The notes below the pieces were generated by a model that searched no databases, was not told where the DNA came from, and was given only the letters and a program-made list of their open reading frames with translations. From contig CAIFEX010000010.1 in the NCBI GenBank assembly GCA_903789665.1, forward strand, positions 1-64,000: 64,000 nucleotides of DNA, in the 5' to 3' direction. A program made the translations under genes and the position numbers. This document shows positions 27,331-35,710 of the stretch, one piece after another. The stretch comes from an uncultured Clostridium sp. GTDB lineage: Bacteria; Bacillota; Clostridia; Clostridiales; Clostridiaceae. Every line of letters begins with the position of its first letter. Position 1 is the stretch's first letter.

Positions 27331-28713
27331 TTAACCTTTAGACATTTTATAATTGCCTTTACAATTAAAATCTTCTTTCCAAGCTTTTTCCGCATACGGT
27401 TTATAATTTTCAGCTACCTTATCCAATTTCTTCTTAAATTCAGAATCGTCCAGCATCATCTCAGCGCCCTCATCTGTAGGTTTTGCACCAGTTTTCTTTG
27501 CAATTTCCCTGATCTGGTTTGTATTATCAATCATCATACACGGCATCAACAAATTTCTGACGTAGGGCTGTCTCTGCCTCAATTCCTTAAAGAAATCCGA
27601 TTTAAACACGTCTATAAGTTTTTTACCTTTCAAATTATCCACTGCAAAATGAGCAAATATACAAGGTTCAACTTCCTCTTTTGAATTAATATGACAATAG
27701 AATTTACCCGCTATACAGCCTCCTACATAAGGAGCGTCATTGAAAAAGTCAATGGTAAAATAAGGCTTCGTGGTTCTTATTTCCCTAATTCTTTCTCCCA
27801 GATGTATTCTCTGCTCCGGAGTAAGCATTAAATCAACATCAGGTTCCTTCCCTACAGGCATGAATATAAAATACCATCCCATCTTGGCACCCTTTTCAAT
27901 CAACATATCTATAAACTTATCTGATGTAACTGTATCTATATTGTATCTACTAACTGCAGTGGAAACTCCAAATAAAACTCCCCTTTCCCTTAAAAGTTCC
28001 ATTGCATGCATAACTCTCTTGAATACTCCCCTGCCTCTTCTCTCATCCGTTTCCCTTTCAAATCCCTCCAGGGAGAACATGGGAATCAAATTTCCAAGTT
28101 TTTGTATTCTATCTGCCAGCTTTTCATCAAATAAAGTTCCGTTAGAAAATGGTGTGAACATGCAATCGTTATACTTTTCATATATATCAAGCATATAGTC
28201 ATTTATGAAAGGTTCCCCTCCAAGAATTACAAAATAGTAAATTCCAAGGTCTCTAGCTTCTCCAATTATCCTATCTACTTCTTCTTTAGGTATGTCATCT
28301 TCCTTACTGTAACTCGAAGCATAACAGCCGGTGCACCTTAAATTACATCTCATTGACGGACTCATAAGAATTGCAAAAGGTGTCTTTATTCCGGTTTCCT
28401 GAAATAATTTCCCCCTTTTGGGGACTCCATACCAAGCGGCATTTGCAAAAAAATTGGTAAAAAATTTATCTATACAATTTTTATTGGAATCCTTAACAAT
28501 ACTAATAGCAAGATTATGGATTGCAGAGTTTGTTTTATACAACTCTTCAACTCTGACTACTTTAGCTAAACTCCCCTCGTCATTTTTTACCGTCTTTTTT
28601 ACTAATGTAAACAATTTACCAAGGCTTTCTTCTGGATCTTTGTCAAGCAGTTGTACACCGGCTTTAACCAATGCATCCTTAGCTGTCTTTTCCAATATCG
28701 CAGTCACCTTCAT
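27331..28713 (-). CDS. Radical SAM protein of unknown substrate
   Basis: A 460-residue radical SAM enzyme. The iron-sulfur site for S-adenosylmethionine cleavage is CNLRCTGC (about residues 122-129), followed by FVILGGEPF. A C-terminal region contains Cys residues spaced like a SPASM or auxiliary-cluster domain (GGCIAGKFYCHIN, then EPCIFAHFA and LMPCMMIDN). The first 110 residues are a helical domain of their own. Clostridia often carry this type, but I do not know its substrate. GGAGGAG precedes ATG. It appears monocistronic, with its own terminator, and has no obvious precursor peptide or partner gene beside it. Confidence 0.88.
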   Translation of the reverse strand: MKVTAILEKTAKDALVKAGVQLLDKDPEESLGKLFTLVKKTVKNDEGSLAKVVRVEELYKTNSAIHNLAISIVKDSNKNCIDKFFTNFFANAAWYGVPKRGKLFQETGIKTPFAILMSPSMRCNLRCTGCYASSYSKEDDIPKEEVDRIIGEARDLGIYYFVILGGEPFINDYMLDIYEKYNDCMFTPFSNGTLFDEKLADRIQKLGNLIPMFSLEGFERETDERRGRGVFKRVMHAMELLRERGVLFGVSTAVSRYNIDTVTSDKFIDMLIEKGAKMGWYFIFMPVGKEPDVDLMLTPEQRIHLGERIREIRTTKPYFTIDFFNDAPYVGGCIAGKFYCHINSKEEVEPCIFAHFAVDNLKGKKLIDVFKSDFFKELRQRQPYVRNLLMPCMMIDNTNQIREIAKKTGAKPTDEGAEMMLDDSEFKKKLDKVAENYKPYAEKAWKEDFNCKGNYKMSKG

Positions 28714-28860
28714 ACGGCACTCCTCCTAAATAATAATAACATAAGAAACGAATGCTTTGAAAACATTCATTTCTCTTTTAAATACATAGAATATACATTA
28801 TTTATATACCATTATGATATAGTTTTCAATATGCATTTGTCAACATTCAATTATATTAAA

Positions 28861-30042
28861 TTAGGCCTTAGAATTCCCCTGTTTTAAAAGTTCAGCGGCG
28901 GCTTCTCTATATATTTCCTGTATGCTTACTTTGTTTTTAATTGCAAGCTTCTTGCAATCTTCATATTCAATTTTGCTCTTCACGTTTTTTCCTTTATAAT
29001 AGGCATTTTTTATACTTACCTCTCCATATTTAGTGACAACCTTTGTAAAATCCCTATCTAAAACATCCCTCTGGACTCTATACTTTCTAAATCCCAAAGT
29101 GGTGGTTTGAGTTAAAATAATGTCTTTTATATTTTCCTCCACTTCAACCTTACACAACACAGTAAGTTTTACCGCAGGCCTTCCTTTTTTCATAATTATA
29201 GGAGTCAAGTATACATCCGAAGCCCCACTCTTCAATAAAGCATCTATTACATATTGATAAATCTCAGGGTTCATATCATCTATATTACATTCTATGACCT
29301 GCATGTCATCAATATCAGTCTCACCTAAAAAAACTCTCAGTACATCTGGAATCCTTTCATTGTTTCCGTGGCCTATACCATAACCTATCTTATTTATCTT
29401 AAAGCTTTTATTTTCTGTATACTTTGAAGAGAGGTAAGTTAATATAGCGGCCCCCGTCGGTGTAGTCGCTTCAAACGGCACTTCAGATTTTATAGGAATG
29501 TTTCTCAATATTTCTGCTGTAGCAGGTGCAGGCACCGGAAATACACCGTGTGCACATTTTACAAATCCACTGCCAACTTCCACTTTAGAAGCTTCTACTC
29601 TGTCTATTTTTAAATAATCAATACATATAGCAGCTCCCACAATATCAACTATGGAATCTACTGCCCCCACTTCATGAAAATGTATTTCATCCATAGGCTT
29701 ATTATGAACTTTAGCTTCCGCTTCTGCCACTTTTTTAAAAATTTCCAAGCTCATGTTCTTAACATTTGAACTCAAGCTGCTGGAATCTACTATATTCTCT
29801 ATATCATTTAAATTTCTATTATGATGGGAATTATATTCTCGACTTTTTTTTAAAATCACATCCACTTTAGTTCCAGATATACCACTTTTTACATCCTTAA
29901 CTGCATGAATTTCATAACCCCCAACATCTAACTTCGACAGTTCCGACTTCAAGTATTCTTTATCTACCCCCAAATCTATCAGGGCTCCCAAATTCATATC
30001 TCCACTTATTCCAGAAAAGCAATCATAATAAAGTATCTTCAT
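28861..30042 (-). CDS. larC: LarC: nickel insertion for the NPN cofactor
   Basis: LarC inserts nickel into the pyridinium bisthiocarboxylate mononucleotide (NPN) cofactor of lactate racemase and related enzymes, using CTP. The 393-residue frame is complete and uninterrupted, from MKILYYDCFSGISGDM through IHFHEVGAVDSIVDIVG and APATAEILR to IECNIDDMNPEIYQYV and TTLGFRKYRV. In some lactobacilli larC needs a programmed frameshift; none is needed here. The partner genes larB and larE, and lactate racemase larA, are not in this window. The client enzyme is therefore unknown. Confidence 0.95.
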   Translation of the reverse strand: MKILYYDCFSGISGDMNLGALIDLGVDKEYLKSELSKLDVGGYEIHAVKDVKSGISGTKVDVILKKSREYNSHHNRNLNDIENIVDSSSLSSNVKNMSLEIFKKVAEAEAKVHNKPMDEIHFHEVGAVDSIVDIVGAAICIDYLKIDRVEASKVEVGSGFVKCAHGVFPVPAPATAEILRNIPIKSEVPFEATTPTGAAILTYLSSKYTENKSFKINKIGYGIGHGNNERIPDVLRVFLGETDIDDMQVIECNIDDMNPEIYQYVIDALLKSGASDVYLTPIIMKKGRPAVKLTVLCKVEVEENIKDIILTQTTTLGFRKYRVQRDVLDRDFTKVVTKYGEVSIKNAYYKGKNVKSKIEYEDCKKLAIKNKVSIQEIYREAAAELLKQGNSKA

Positions 30043-30128
30043 AATTTTTAATCTCCCGTAATATTTATCTAATATTGTGATGATCTAATTTTACCATAAA
30101 TACAAATAGTATATGTAATGTTTTTCAT

Positions 30129-30156
30129 TTGACAAAATAGTCATCTGGTATATAAT
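30129..30156 (+). promoter_or_regulatory. Sigma-A promoter for aag
   Basis: TTGACA (30129-30134), 16 bases, TATAAT (30151-30156), about 45 bases before the aag start codon. Both hexamers are exact; the spacer is one base short of optimal. Confidence 0.75.
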
Positions 30157-30200
30157 CTAATATATATTTCTTGTATAATATAAAAAAGGTTGTGTTATTA

Positions 30201-30812
30201 TTGAAAAAATTGCGGCGGGATTTCTATTGCGGGGATACACTATCCGTAGCACAAAATCTCCTTGGCAAAACATTGGTCCATATTACAGAAGGTAAAAGGT
30301 TATCCGGGAAAATAGTTGAAACAGAGGCATATAAGGGTATTACAGACAAAGCTGCACATTCTTACGGAGGGAGACGCACCAAAAGAACCGAAATCATGTA
30401 TGGTCCCTGCGGATTCTCATATGTATATATGATATATGGAATGTACTATTGTTTCAATATAGTAACTCAAAAAAAAGGTGTACCCGAGGCAGTACTAATA
30501 CGGGCCGTCGAGCCTTTGGAAAATTTAAATGAAATATCCCTAAATAGATATGACAAATCATTTTCCTCCCTGAATAAAACCCAGATAAAAAATTTAACCA
30601 ATGGTCCCGGTAAATTATGCAAAGGTTTAGCCATAGGCAAAAGTGAAAACAAGCTGGATCTCTGCGGCGGCACCCTGTATCTAGTGGATGACAATTCAAA
30701 TGATTTCAGTATAAAAAATGCCAAACGGATAGGTATCAGTTATGCTCAGGAGGCAGCAGATTATCCGTGGAGATTTTACATAGAAAATAACATCTACGTA
30801 TCCGCTAAATAA
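30201..30812 (+). CDS. 3-methyladenine DNA glycosylase (AAG/MPG family)
   Basis: The enzyme removes alkylated or deaminated purines to start base excision repair. The 203-residue protein has the AAG landmarks FYCGDTLSVAQNLLGKTLVH, IVETEAYKG (catalytic Glu), the MYGPCGFSYVYMIYGMYYCFNIVT block and LTNGPGKLCKGLAI. I start at the TTG at 30201-30203, preceded by AAAAAAGG, giving the usual N-terminus with KKLRRDFY. The frame is open further upstream (to 30171) but lies partly on the promoter. It is followed 24 bases later by a GIY-YIG gene and probably shares its transcript. Confidence 0.94.
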   Translation: MKKLRRDFYCGDTLSVAQNLLGKTLVHITEGKRLSGKIVETEAYKGITDKAAHSYGGRRTKRTEIMYGPCGFSYVYMIYGMYYCFNIVTQKKGVPEAVLIRAVEPLENLNEISLNRYDKSFSSLNKTQIKNLTNGPGKLCKGLAIGKSENKLDLCGGTLYLVDDNSNDFSIKNAKRIGISYAQEAADYPWRFYIENNIYVSAK

Positions 30813-30836
30813 ATTTATGAAAGCAGCTATAATATC

Positions 30837-31100
30837 ATGAATTATGTATATATTTTAAAATGCAGAGATGGTACACTTTATACAGGATACACCAATAATC
30901 TAGGAAAAAGGTTAAAAGCTCACAACAGCGAAAAAGGGGCCAAGTATACCAAAGGCAGGACTCCCGTAAGACTTGTCTATTTCGAGAAATTCACCTTGAA
31001 AAAAGAAGCCCTGCACAGAGAGTATATAATAAAAAAGATGAAACGCAAAAAAAAATTGGAATTGATCAACCCTGTTAAATCTAGGATGCACAGGGAATGA
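30837..31100 (+). CDS. GIY-YIG domain protein (UPF0213/YhbQ type)
   Basis: An 87-residue single-domain GIY-YIG nuclease-fold protein. It begins NYVYILKCRDGTLYTGYTNNLGKRLKAHN, which holds the YVYIL and YTGYT motifs and the catalytic-type Arg, followed by a conserved Glu in KKEALHREYIIKK. Members of this UPF0213 group are thought to act in DNA metabolism or repair, with little proven. The neighbouring aag gene supports a repair link. The ribosome binding site is weak, so translation may be coupled to aag, whose stop lies 24 bases upstream. A short hairpin, AGGGGTC with GACCCCT (31122-31149), follows the gene. Confidence 0.88.
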   Translation: MNYVYILKCRDGTLYTGYTNNLGKRLKAHNSEKGAKYTKGRTPVRLVYFEKFTLKKEALHREYIIKKMKRKKKLELINPVKSRMHRE

Positions 31101-31176
31101 AGAAAATGAGAAGGAAATGTGAGGGGTCAGTATCAGTTACTAGACCCCTTCCATGAATAAAGATTTAAAATCAATC

Positions 31177-32244
31177 TTACAGATATTTTTTAAAATTACT
31201 CTTATCTTTTAACCTATCCACCAAATACTTTAACTCCTGATCTTTATTCCTATCCATGATTAAAAGTACATCTTTGCAGTTTATAACAATCAGGTTTTTA
31301 ACACCAAACATTATTATAAGTTTGTCATTTCCAAATACAGTACAATTTTCACTGGATTGCAGTACCGCATTCCCCTTTATATTATTTCCATCAAAGTTTT
31401 TAAAAAGCCTTCCCAATGCAGTAAAGGTTCCTATATCATCCCAAAAGAAATCACATTTAATAACATAGGCTTTCCTTGTTTTTTGCATAATTCCAAAGTC
31501 CACCGATATGCCATCTATAATTTTATATTGTTCTTTAACAACTTCCTCTTCCCGATCTGTATCCAAACTCTGATACATAGACAGCATACATTTATACATT
31601 TTGGGAAGGTATTTTTGCATTTCTCTCAAAAAAACATCTGCCCTCCATACAAATATTCCACTATTCCAAAGATATGTGCCTTTTAATATTAAATCCTTGG
31701 TCACTTCTATATTGGGCTTTTCCAAAAATCTTTCTACTTTAAAAGTAGCGCTGGCCGATTTGATTTTTTCCCCCATTTCTATATAACCATACCCAGTTTC
31801 AGGTCTAACAGGTTTAATTCCCATAGTAATCAAACCTCTTTTCCTTTCTGCAATTTGTACGGCTTGAGAAATGGTATCTAAAAATAATTTTTCATTTTCT
31901 ATATAATGATCTGAAGGTAAAATTATCATGGTAGCATCAGGATCTTTTTTTAATAATTTTACTGCAGAAAATCCGATACAGGTGGCAGTTTCCTTATTCT
32001 CCGGTTCTGCAAATATATTCTGCTTATTTATATCTAAGAGTTCTTCCTGTACTTTACTTATATACTCTTTATTCGTAACCACATATATATTTTTTCTATC
32101 AACTAGAGGTATAATTCTATCTACAGTATTTTGCAAAAAACTTTTACCATTTATAATTTTTAGAAATTGTTTGGGATTTTTGGCCCTGGATAATGGAAAT
32201 AATCTTGTTCCTTTACCTCCTGCAAGAATTAGCGCATATAACAA
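31177..32244 (-). CDS. manC: Mannose-1-phosphate guanylyltransferase
   Basis: This enzyme makes GDP-mannose from mannose 1-phosphate and GTP for glycan synthesis. The 355-residue protein has the nucleotidyltransferase signature ALILAGGKGTRLFPLSR, KNPKQFL, the IILPSDHYI metal-binding Asp, FLEKPN and WNSGIFVW. The short C-terminal beta-helix part indicates a single-function enzyme without an isomerase domain. I place the start at the TTG at 32242-32244, six bases after GGAGTG. A GTG three codons upstream and an ATG ten codons upstream (32274) are alternatives. It could feed the coat glycosyltransferases 6 to 12 kb away, but there is no direct link. Confidence 0.9.
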   Translation of the reverse strand: MLYALILAGGKGTRLFPLSRAKNPKQFLKIINGKSFLQNTVDRIIPLVDRKNIYVVTNKEYISKVQEELLDINKQNIFAEPENKETATCIGFSAVKLLKKDPDATMIILPSDHYIENEKLFLDTISQAVQIAERKRGLITMGIKPVRPETGYGYIEMGEKIKSASATFKVERFLEKPNIEVTKDLILKGTYLWNSGIFVWRADVFLREMQKYLPKMYKCMLSMYQSLDTDREEEVVKEQYKIIDGISVDFGIMQKTRKAYVIKCDFFWDDIGTFTALGRLFKNFDGNNIKGNAVLQSSENCTVFGNDKLIIMFGVKNLIVINCKDVLLIMDRNKDQELKYLVDRLKDKSNFKKYL

Positions 32245-32346
32245 TAACTTCACTCCAAATATAATGCTAATCATGTTTTATAATATGTGTAAACCATTAT
32301 AAACGTGAAACAGATTAACCATGCGGACAACTCTATGTTAAAAAAA

Positions 32347-32375
32347 CCTCGTCTTCCATTTACATGGGAACGAGG
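32347..32375 (-). terminator. Terminator of the prd operon
   Basis: On the minus strand CCTCGTTCCCATG folds back on a GGAAGACGAGG segment, and a run of seven Ts follows. It is 26 bases after the stop codon of the TSUP gene, marking the end of the proline reductase operon. Confidence 0.92.
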
Positions 32376-32400
32376 TCATATACAATACTAATTATGAGAT

Positions 32401-33282
32401 CTATGCTTCCGCACTTTCTTTTTTATGTTTTGACGCAGATCTAAACATAGCTACAGATGTATAAACTAAAACAGCAATTACAACCCATTTCAAAATATTC
32501 AAAGGTAGTGACTTAACTATATATGCCGCTATCAATACACCTACAACACCAAATATGGTTATAGCCAGAGAAGCCTTCCGGTCATAGGAATCTTCTTTTA
32601 TAAATTTAACTGAAGCAGCCGGCATCAAAAATGCACAGGAACCCATCATTATGGGAAAAGCTACTTTAGGGCTCATCCCAAGTGCAAACACCAATGCCAT
32701 ACAAGGTGCATAAAGCCCTATTCCAAGTGTCATAAGAGCTCCCAATAAGAAATTGGCTATTACAGCAATTACAAGCTTCCCTCCTGTAAGTCCTATTGCA
32801 GTTCCACCTACTGGCATAAGATTTACCTGACCTGCAAACATCACAAATGCCACTACAATCAGCGCAGCGCCCATTCCCAGTTCTACTTTTCTCTCGTCCA
32901 GTTTGGAAACTATTCCCGCACCTATTACAGCACCAATAGTTGCTGAAATCAACATAGCAAACAATGTTATAGGCTCTACTTTTATAACTGTTATAAATAT
33001 AAGTGCTTCAACAATTACAGGGATAGTACAGGATACATTCAAAGTACCGGGTAAAGTTCTATCTTTTGTAAGGTTGAAAAACTTTAACAATGCTGTGCTG
33101 GTTGCAAAACTGCCTATTCCAAGAGTATCAAAAAAATTTGCTATAAATCCAACTCCACCTAGTGCAAAGAAATTTGTTTTTTCCAATTTTTTTTCTTTAA
33201 CGGCTTTTGCATAATCTCTAAAAAATAAAAATGCAAAGTATACTACTAAAACAAGTAGTATACCAAAAACTATTTTTACCAC
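32401..33282 (-). CDS. TSUP (TauE/SafE-type) membrane transporter in the prd operon
   Basis: A 293-residue membrane protein with about eight to nine helices in the two-half arrangement of the TSUP family (FFALGGVGFIANFFDTLGIGSFA, then GLYAPCMALVFALGMSPKVAFPIMMGSCAFLMPAASVKF). Known TSUP members move sulfur compounds or organic acids. It starts at GTG (33280-33282), seven bases after AGAGGGGG. It follows prdF by 84 bases and ends in the operon terminator, so it is probably co-transcribed with the proline reductase genes. It may export a product such as 5-aminovalerate or import a substrate; this is a guess from position. Confidence 0.85.
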   Translation of the reverse strand: MVKIVFGILLVLVVYFAFLFFRDYAKAVKEKKLEKTNFFALGGVGFIANFFDTLGIGSFATSTALLKFFNLTKDRTLPGTLNVSCTIPVIVEALIFITVIKVEPITLFAMLISATIGAVIGAGIVSKLDERKVELGMGAALIVVAFVMFAGQVNLMPVGGTAIGLTGGKLVIAVIANFLLGALMTLGIGLYAPCMALVFALGMSPKVAFPIMMGSCAFLMPAASVKFIKEDSYDRKASLAITIFGVVGVLIAAYIVKSLPLNILKWVVIAVLVYTSVAMFRSASKHKKESAEA

Positions 33283-33366
33283 TGAAAGACCCCCTCTATT
33301 TTTTTCCTTATAATTATAAATATTTTGCAAAAATCAATACAGTACTAAATTCATATATTTTTTAGT

Positions 33367-34374
33367 TTATTTCAGAATAAACCCATACTTAACTGGATCA
33401 TCAGGATCTATGAAGAACTGACTATGACCTGTTATATAAGCAGAACCTGTTATTTGAGGAATAACTGCATCATAATCCCCCACTTTAGTTGTTCCAAGTA
33501 TTTTACCTTTAAATTTCGTATTTATAATACTCTCATACACAAAATCCTCATTTACGTTGAGTTCTCCTCTTGCATAAAGGGTAGCCATCTTTGCACTTGT
33601 CCCTGTTCCACAAGGTGATCTATCCAACTGTCCTTGTCCGAATATAACTGCATTTTGATAATTAGCATCTTTGCTTTTCGCCGGTCCCCATATTTCGCAC
33701 AAATCCACCGTCTTTATATGAGAAAGTGTGGGGTGCTGTATTTCTACCTGTTCATTTACTGCTTTTATTATTTTCATTCCTATCTCTACCAGTTTCTGGG
33801 CATTCTTGGTTTCTATTTCTATTCCCAAACTTTCCGCTTTGACTATAGCAAAAAAACTTCCTCCAAATGATATATCCATTGGAACTTTCCCTATGCCAGG
33901 TACTTCAATTTTTACATCCTTTTTGTACAAAAATGCCGGTACATTGATTATAGAAACTTCTTTTGCACTTCCATTTTGAACTTTTACAGAAGCCTGTATA
34001 AGTCCCGCAGGAGCCTCTAAAGTAAGTTTTGTAACCGGTTCAACAGGCTTTACCATACCCGTCTCCACTGCCACTGTAGATGCACCTATAGAACCATGTC
34101 CGCACATATTTAGATACCCGCCGCCATCCATAAATATTATTCCTATGTCAGCCTTATCCGTAGTGGGTTGTGTCAGTATAGAACCAAACATATCGTTATG
34201 TCCTCTCGGTTCAAGCATTATAGCTGTTCTCAAATAATCCATGTGCTTTTCAAGGTAAGCCTTTTTTTCCGGCATCGTATTTCCGGGAATATTGGGTACT
34301 CCCCCTACAACAACTCTCGTGGGCTCACCCATAGTATGTGAGTCGATAGCAAATATAGTCTTTTCAATGTTCAT
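33367..34374 (-). CDS. prdF: Proline racemase
   Basis: PrdF interconverts L- and D-proline, supplying the D-isomer used by the reductase. It is a cofactor-free racemase with two catalytic cysteines. The 335-residue protein shows both: MCGHGSIG (Cys near residue 91) and SPCGTGTSA (Cys near residue 256), plus IDSHTMGEPTRVV at the N-terminus. It starts two bases after the prdE stop codon, so translation is likely coupled. Its place in the prd operon makes proline, not hydroxyproline, the likely substrate. Confidence 0.96.
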   Translation of the reverse strand: MNIEKTIFAIDSHTMGEPTRVVVGGVPNIPGNTMPEKKAYLEKHMDYLRTAIMLEPRGHNDMFGSILTQPTTDKADIGIIFMDGGGYLNMCGHGSIGASTVAVETGMVKPVEPVTKLTLEAPAGLIQASVKVQNGSAKEVSIINVPAFLYKKDVKIEVPGIGKVPMDISFGGSFFAIVKAESLGIEIETKNAQKLVEIGMKIIKAVNEQVEIQHPTLSHIKTVDLCEIWGPAKSKDANYQNAVIFGQGQLDRSPCGTGTSAKMATLYARGELNVNEDFVYESIINTKFKGKILGTTKVGDYDAVIPQITGSAYITGHSQFFIDPDDPVKYGFILK

Positions 34375-34376
34375 AA

Positions 34377-34847
34377 TTAATCCTCCCCATTTTTCATTTT
34401 TAATTTTAAAAAAGCCAAGGCTTTTTTAGCATCCAACTCCGTTACATTATTTTCCCCTACCACTTCAGTTTCAATGCCCTCTGGTGACTTATTAAAATCT
34501 ACTATGGTATTCATATATTCATTGGTAACTACAAATTGAGCTTGAGTTCCCACAAAACTCATTCCAACTACAGGTATGTGCCTTTTACCAATTTCCTCTA
34601 TAGCCGTGGCAAAATCTATATTACTGTTTCCCCAACCATCAATGGATATTATAGCTCCATCTGCCCTCATAGCTTCTACCCAAGCTCCCACCCTCTGGGC
34701 CACAAAAACTTTATCCTGATTTTCCTGAGGTGTTCCTGCAACAATGATTCCCAAAAGATCAACATCATCATCTTTCGACACCACATCTAGAAGAGGATCC
34801 CTAAAATGATGCAGTGTAGTCTCTTTTGTAGATGGTCCAATTCCCAT
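34377..34847 (-). CDS. prdE: PrdE: PrdA C-terminal-like protein
   Basis: A 156-residue protein that matches the C-terminal part of PrdA. Its opening MGIGPSTKETTLHHFRDPLL parallels the PrdA segment after the cleavage cysteine (CIGPASKECSRHYWREPLV). Later KVFVAQRVGAWVEAMRADGAIISIDGWGN parallels KFYVSERMGMIVEALDVDGAFVTTEGFGN. It lacks the cysteine at the start, so it should not form a pyruvoyl group. GAGGTGATAA precedes ATG. It is known from other proline-reducing clostridia; its exact role is not established. It presumably assembles with PrdD. Confidence 0.92.
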   Translation of the reverse strand: MGIGPSTKETTLHHFRDPLLDVVSKDDDVDLLGIIVAGTPQENQDKVFVAQRVGAWVEAMRADGAIISIDGWGNSNIDFATAIEEIGKRHIPVVGMSFVGTQAQFVVTNEYMNTIVDFNKSPEGIETEVVGENNVTELDAKKALAFLKLKMKNGED

Positions 34848-34859
34848 TTTTTATCACCT

Positions 34860-35621
34860 CTAATTCATAGCTCTAAGTGCACCATCTCTATACTCATTAG
34901 GGCTCAATATTATAGGTACATTCCCCATATCTATCACAGATCTGCATCCTATAAATCCACCCGGGCTTTTGCCGAGAACTCCCGTATCATACATAGCTCC
35001 CTGTCCTGCCACTTGTTTTATTATAATAACTTTCTTCTTATTATACCTTATTTTATCAAAATATTCATGCTTTTCACTACATTCTTCACCATGCATTTTT
35101 TTCAAGCATTCTCTTATATTTTGAATTACTTTATCACAAACTTCATGGGCAGCCATAGGTCCCGGACGACTACTTCCTTTACCAGATCTCAATGTGACAT
35201 TTATATTTACAATTATATCATCTTCAGCAGGTGTGCCGGCTTTGCCAAAAACTACTTGATCCTTGAGTATTCCCTCGGAGGAACCAAATTCAGCAACTTG
35301 TATTCCATTTTCATCTACACCTGTCAACATAACACATATGCCTGTCAAAACATGTGTTATTCCTTCACCAATTCTGCCCAATACTTTAACAGCTACAGGT
35401 GAAAAATCCATTATAGAATTTATAAAGACATCTTTTTCATTGGGCTTAATTATATTTAAATCCACTTTCTTTATAAGATCTCTCTTTACATCTACAATAT
35501 CCATTATATTTTTTTTAATATATAAAGTATTGTTTTTTATAGAGGTTTCATCAGCAAATTCTACTTTGTCTATGGGAAAAGTCTTTATAACAAGTCTTCT
35601 CATTTTTTTCTCTTTATTCAT
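34860..35621 (-). CDS. prdD: PrdD: PrdA middle-domain-like protein
   Basis: A 253-residue protein similar to the central part of PrdA. Compare MRRLVIKTFPIDKVEFADETSI with MRTLTRKHYKIDKVEFGPETKI, and LTGVDENGIQVAEFGSSEG with LTGTDENGVQIGEFGSSEG. It ends at PNEYRDGALRAMN, the point where PrdA has the cleavage site (EVADGGIHALTC). I use the ATG at 35619-35621, six bases after AGGGTG. prdE begins 12 bases later. Together PrdD and PrdE copy PrdA as two separate chains. A stable hairpin separates prdB from prdD. Confidence 0.92.
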   Translation of the reverse strand: MNKEKKMRRLVIKTFPIDKVEFADETSIKNNTLYIKKNIMDIVDVKRDLIKKVDLNIIKPNEKDVFINSIMDFSPVAVKVLGRIGEGITHVLTGICVMLTGVDENGIQVAEFGSSEGILKDQVVFGKAGTPAEDDIIVNINVTLRSGKGSSRPGPMAAHEVCDKVIQNIRECLKKMHGEECSEKHEYFDKIRYNKKKVIIIKQVAGQGAMYDTGVLGKSPGGFIGCRSVIDMGNVPIILSPNEYRDGALRAMN

Positions 35622-35651
35622 ATATCTCACCCTATTTTAAATTATTTTACA

Positions 35652-35681
35652 GCAATTACAAACTTTTAAGTTTGTAATTGC
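35652..35681. other. Intercistronic hairpin between prdB and prdD
   Basis: GCAATTACAAACTT pairs perfectly with AAGTTTGTAATTGC around a 2-base centre (14 bp). It sits about 30 bases after the prdB stop codon and 30 bases before prdD. No proper U-tract follows on the minus strand (TGTAAAATAATTT). It may partly terminate transcription or protect the upstream prdA-prdB message. Confidence 0.75.
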
Positions 35682-35710
35682 CATAAAAATTTAATTCATA
35701 CCTACCAATA

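Noticed and set aside
28861..30042. Programmed frameshift in larC
   Set aside because: Such a shift is known in some lactobacilli, but here the frame runs unbroken through both halves.
34806..35402. Long plus-strand reading frame opposite prdD and prdE
   Set aside because: It is antisense to two well-supported genes, has no ribosome binding site, and its composition mirrors the minus-strand codons.
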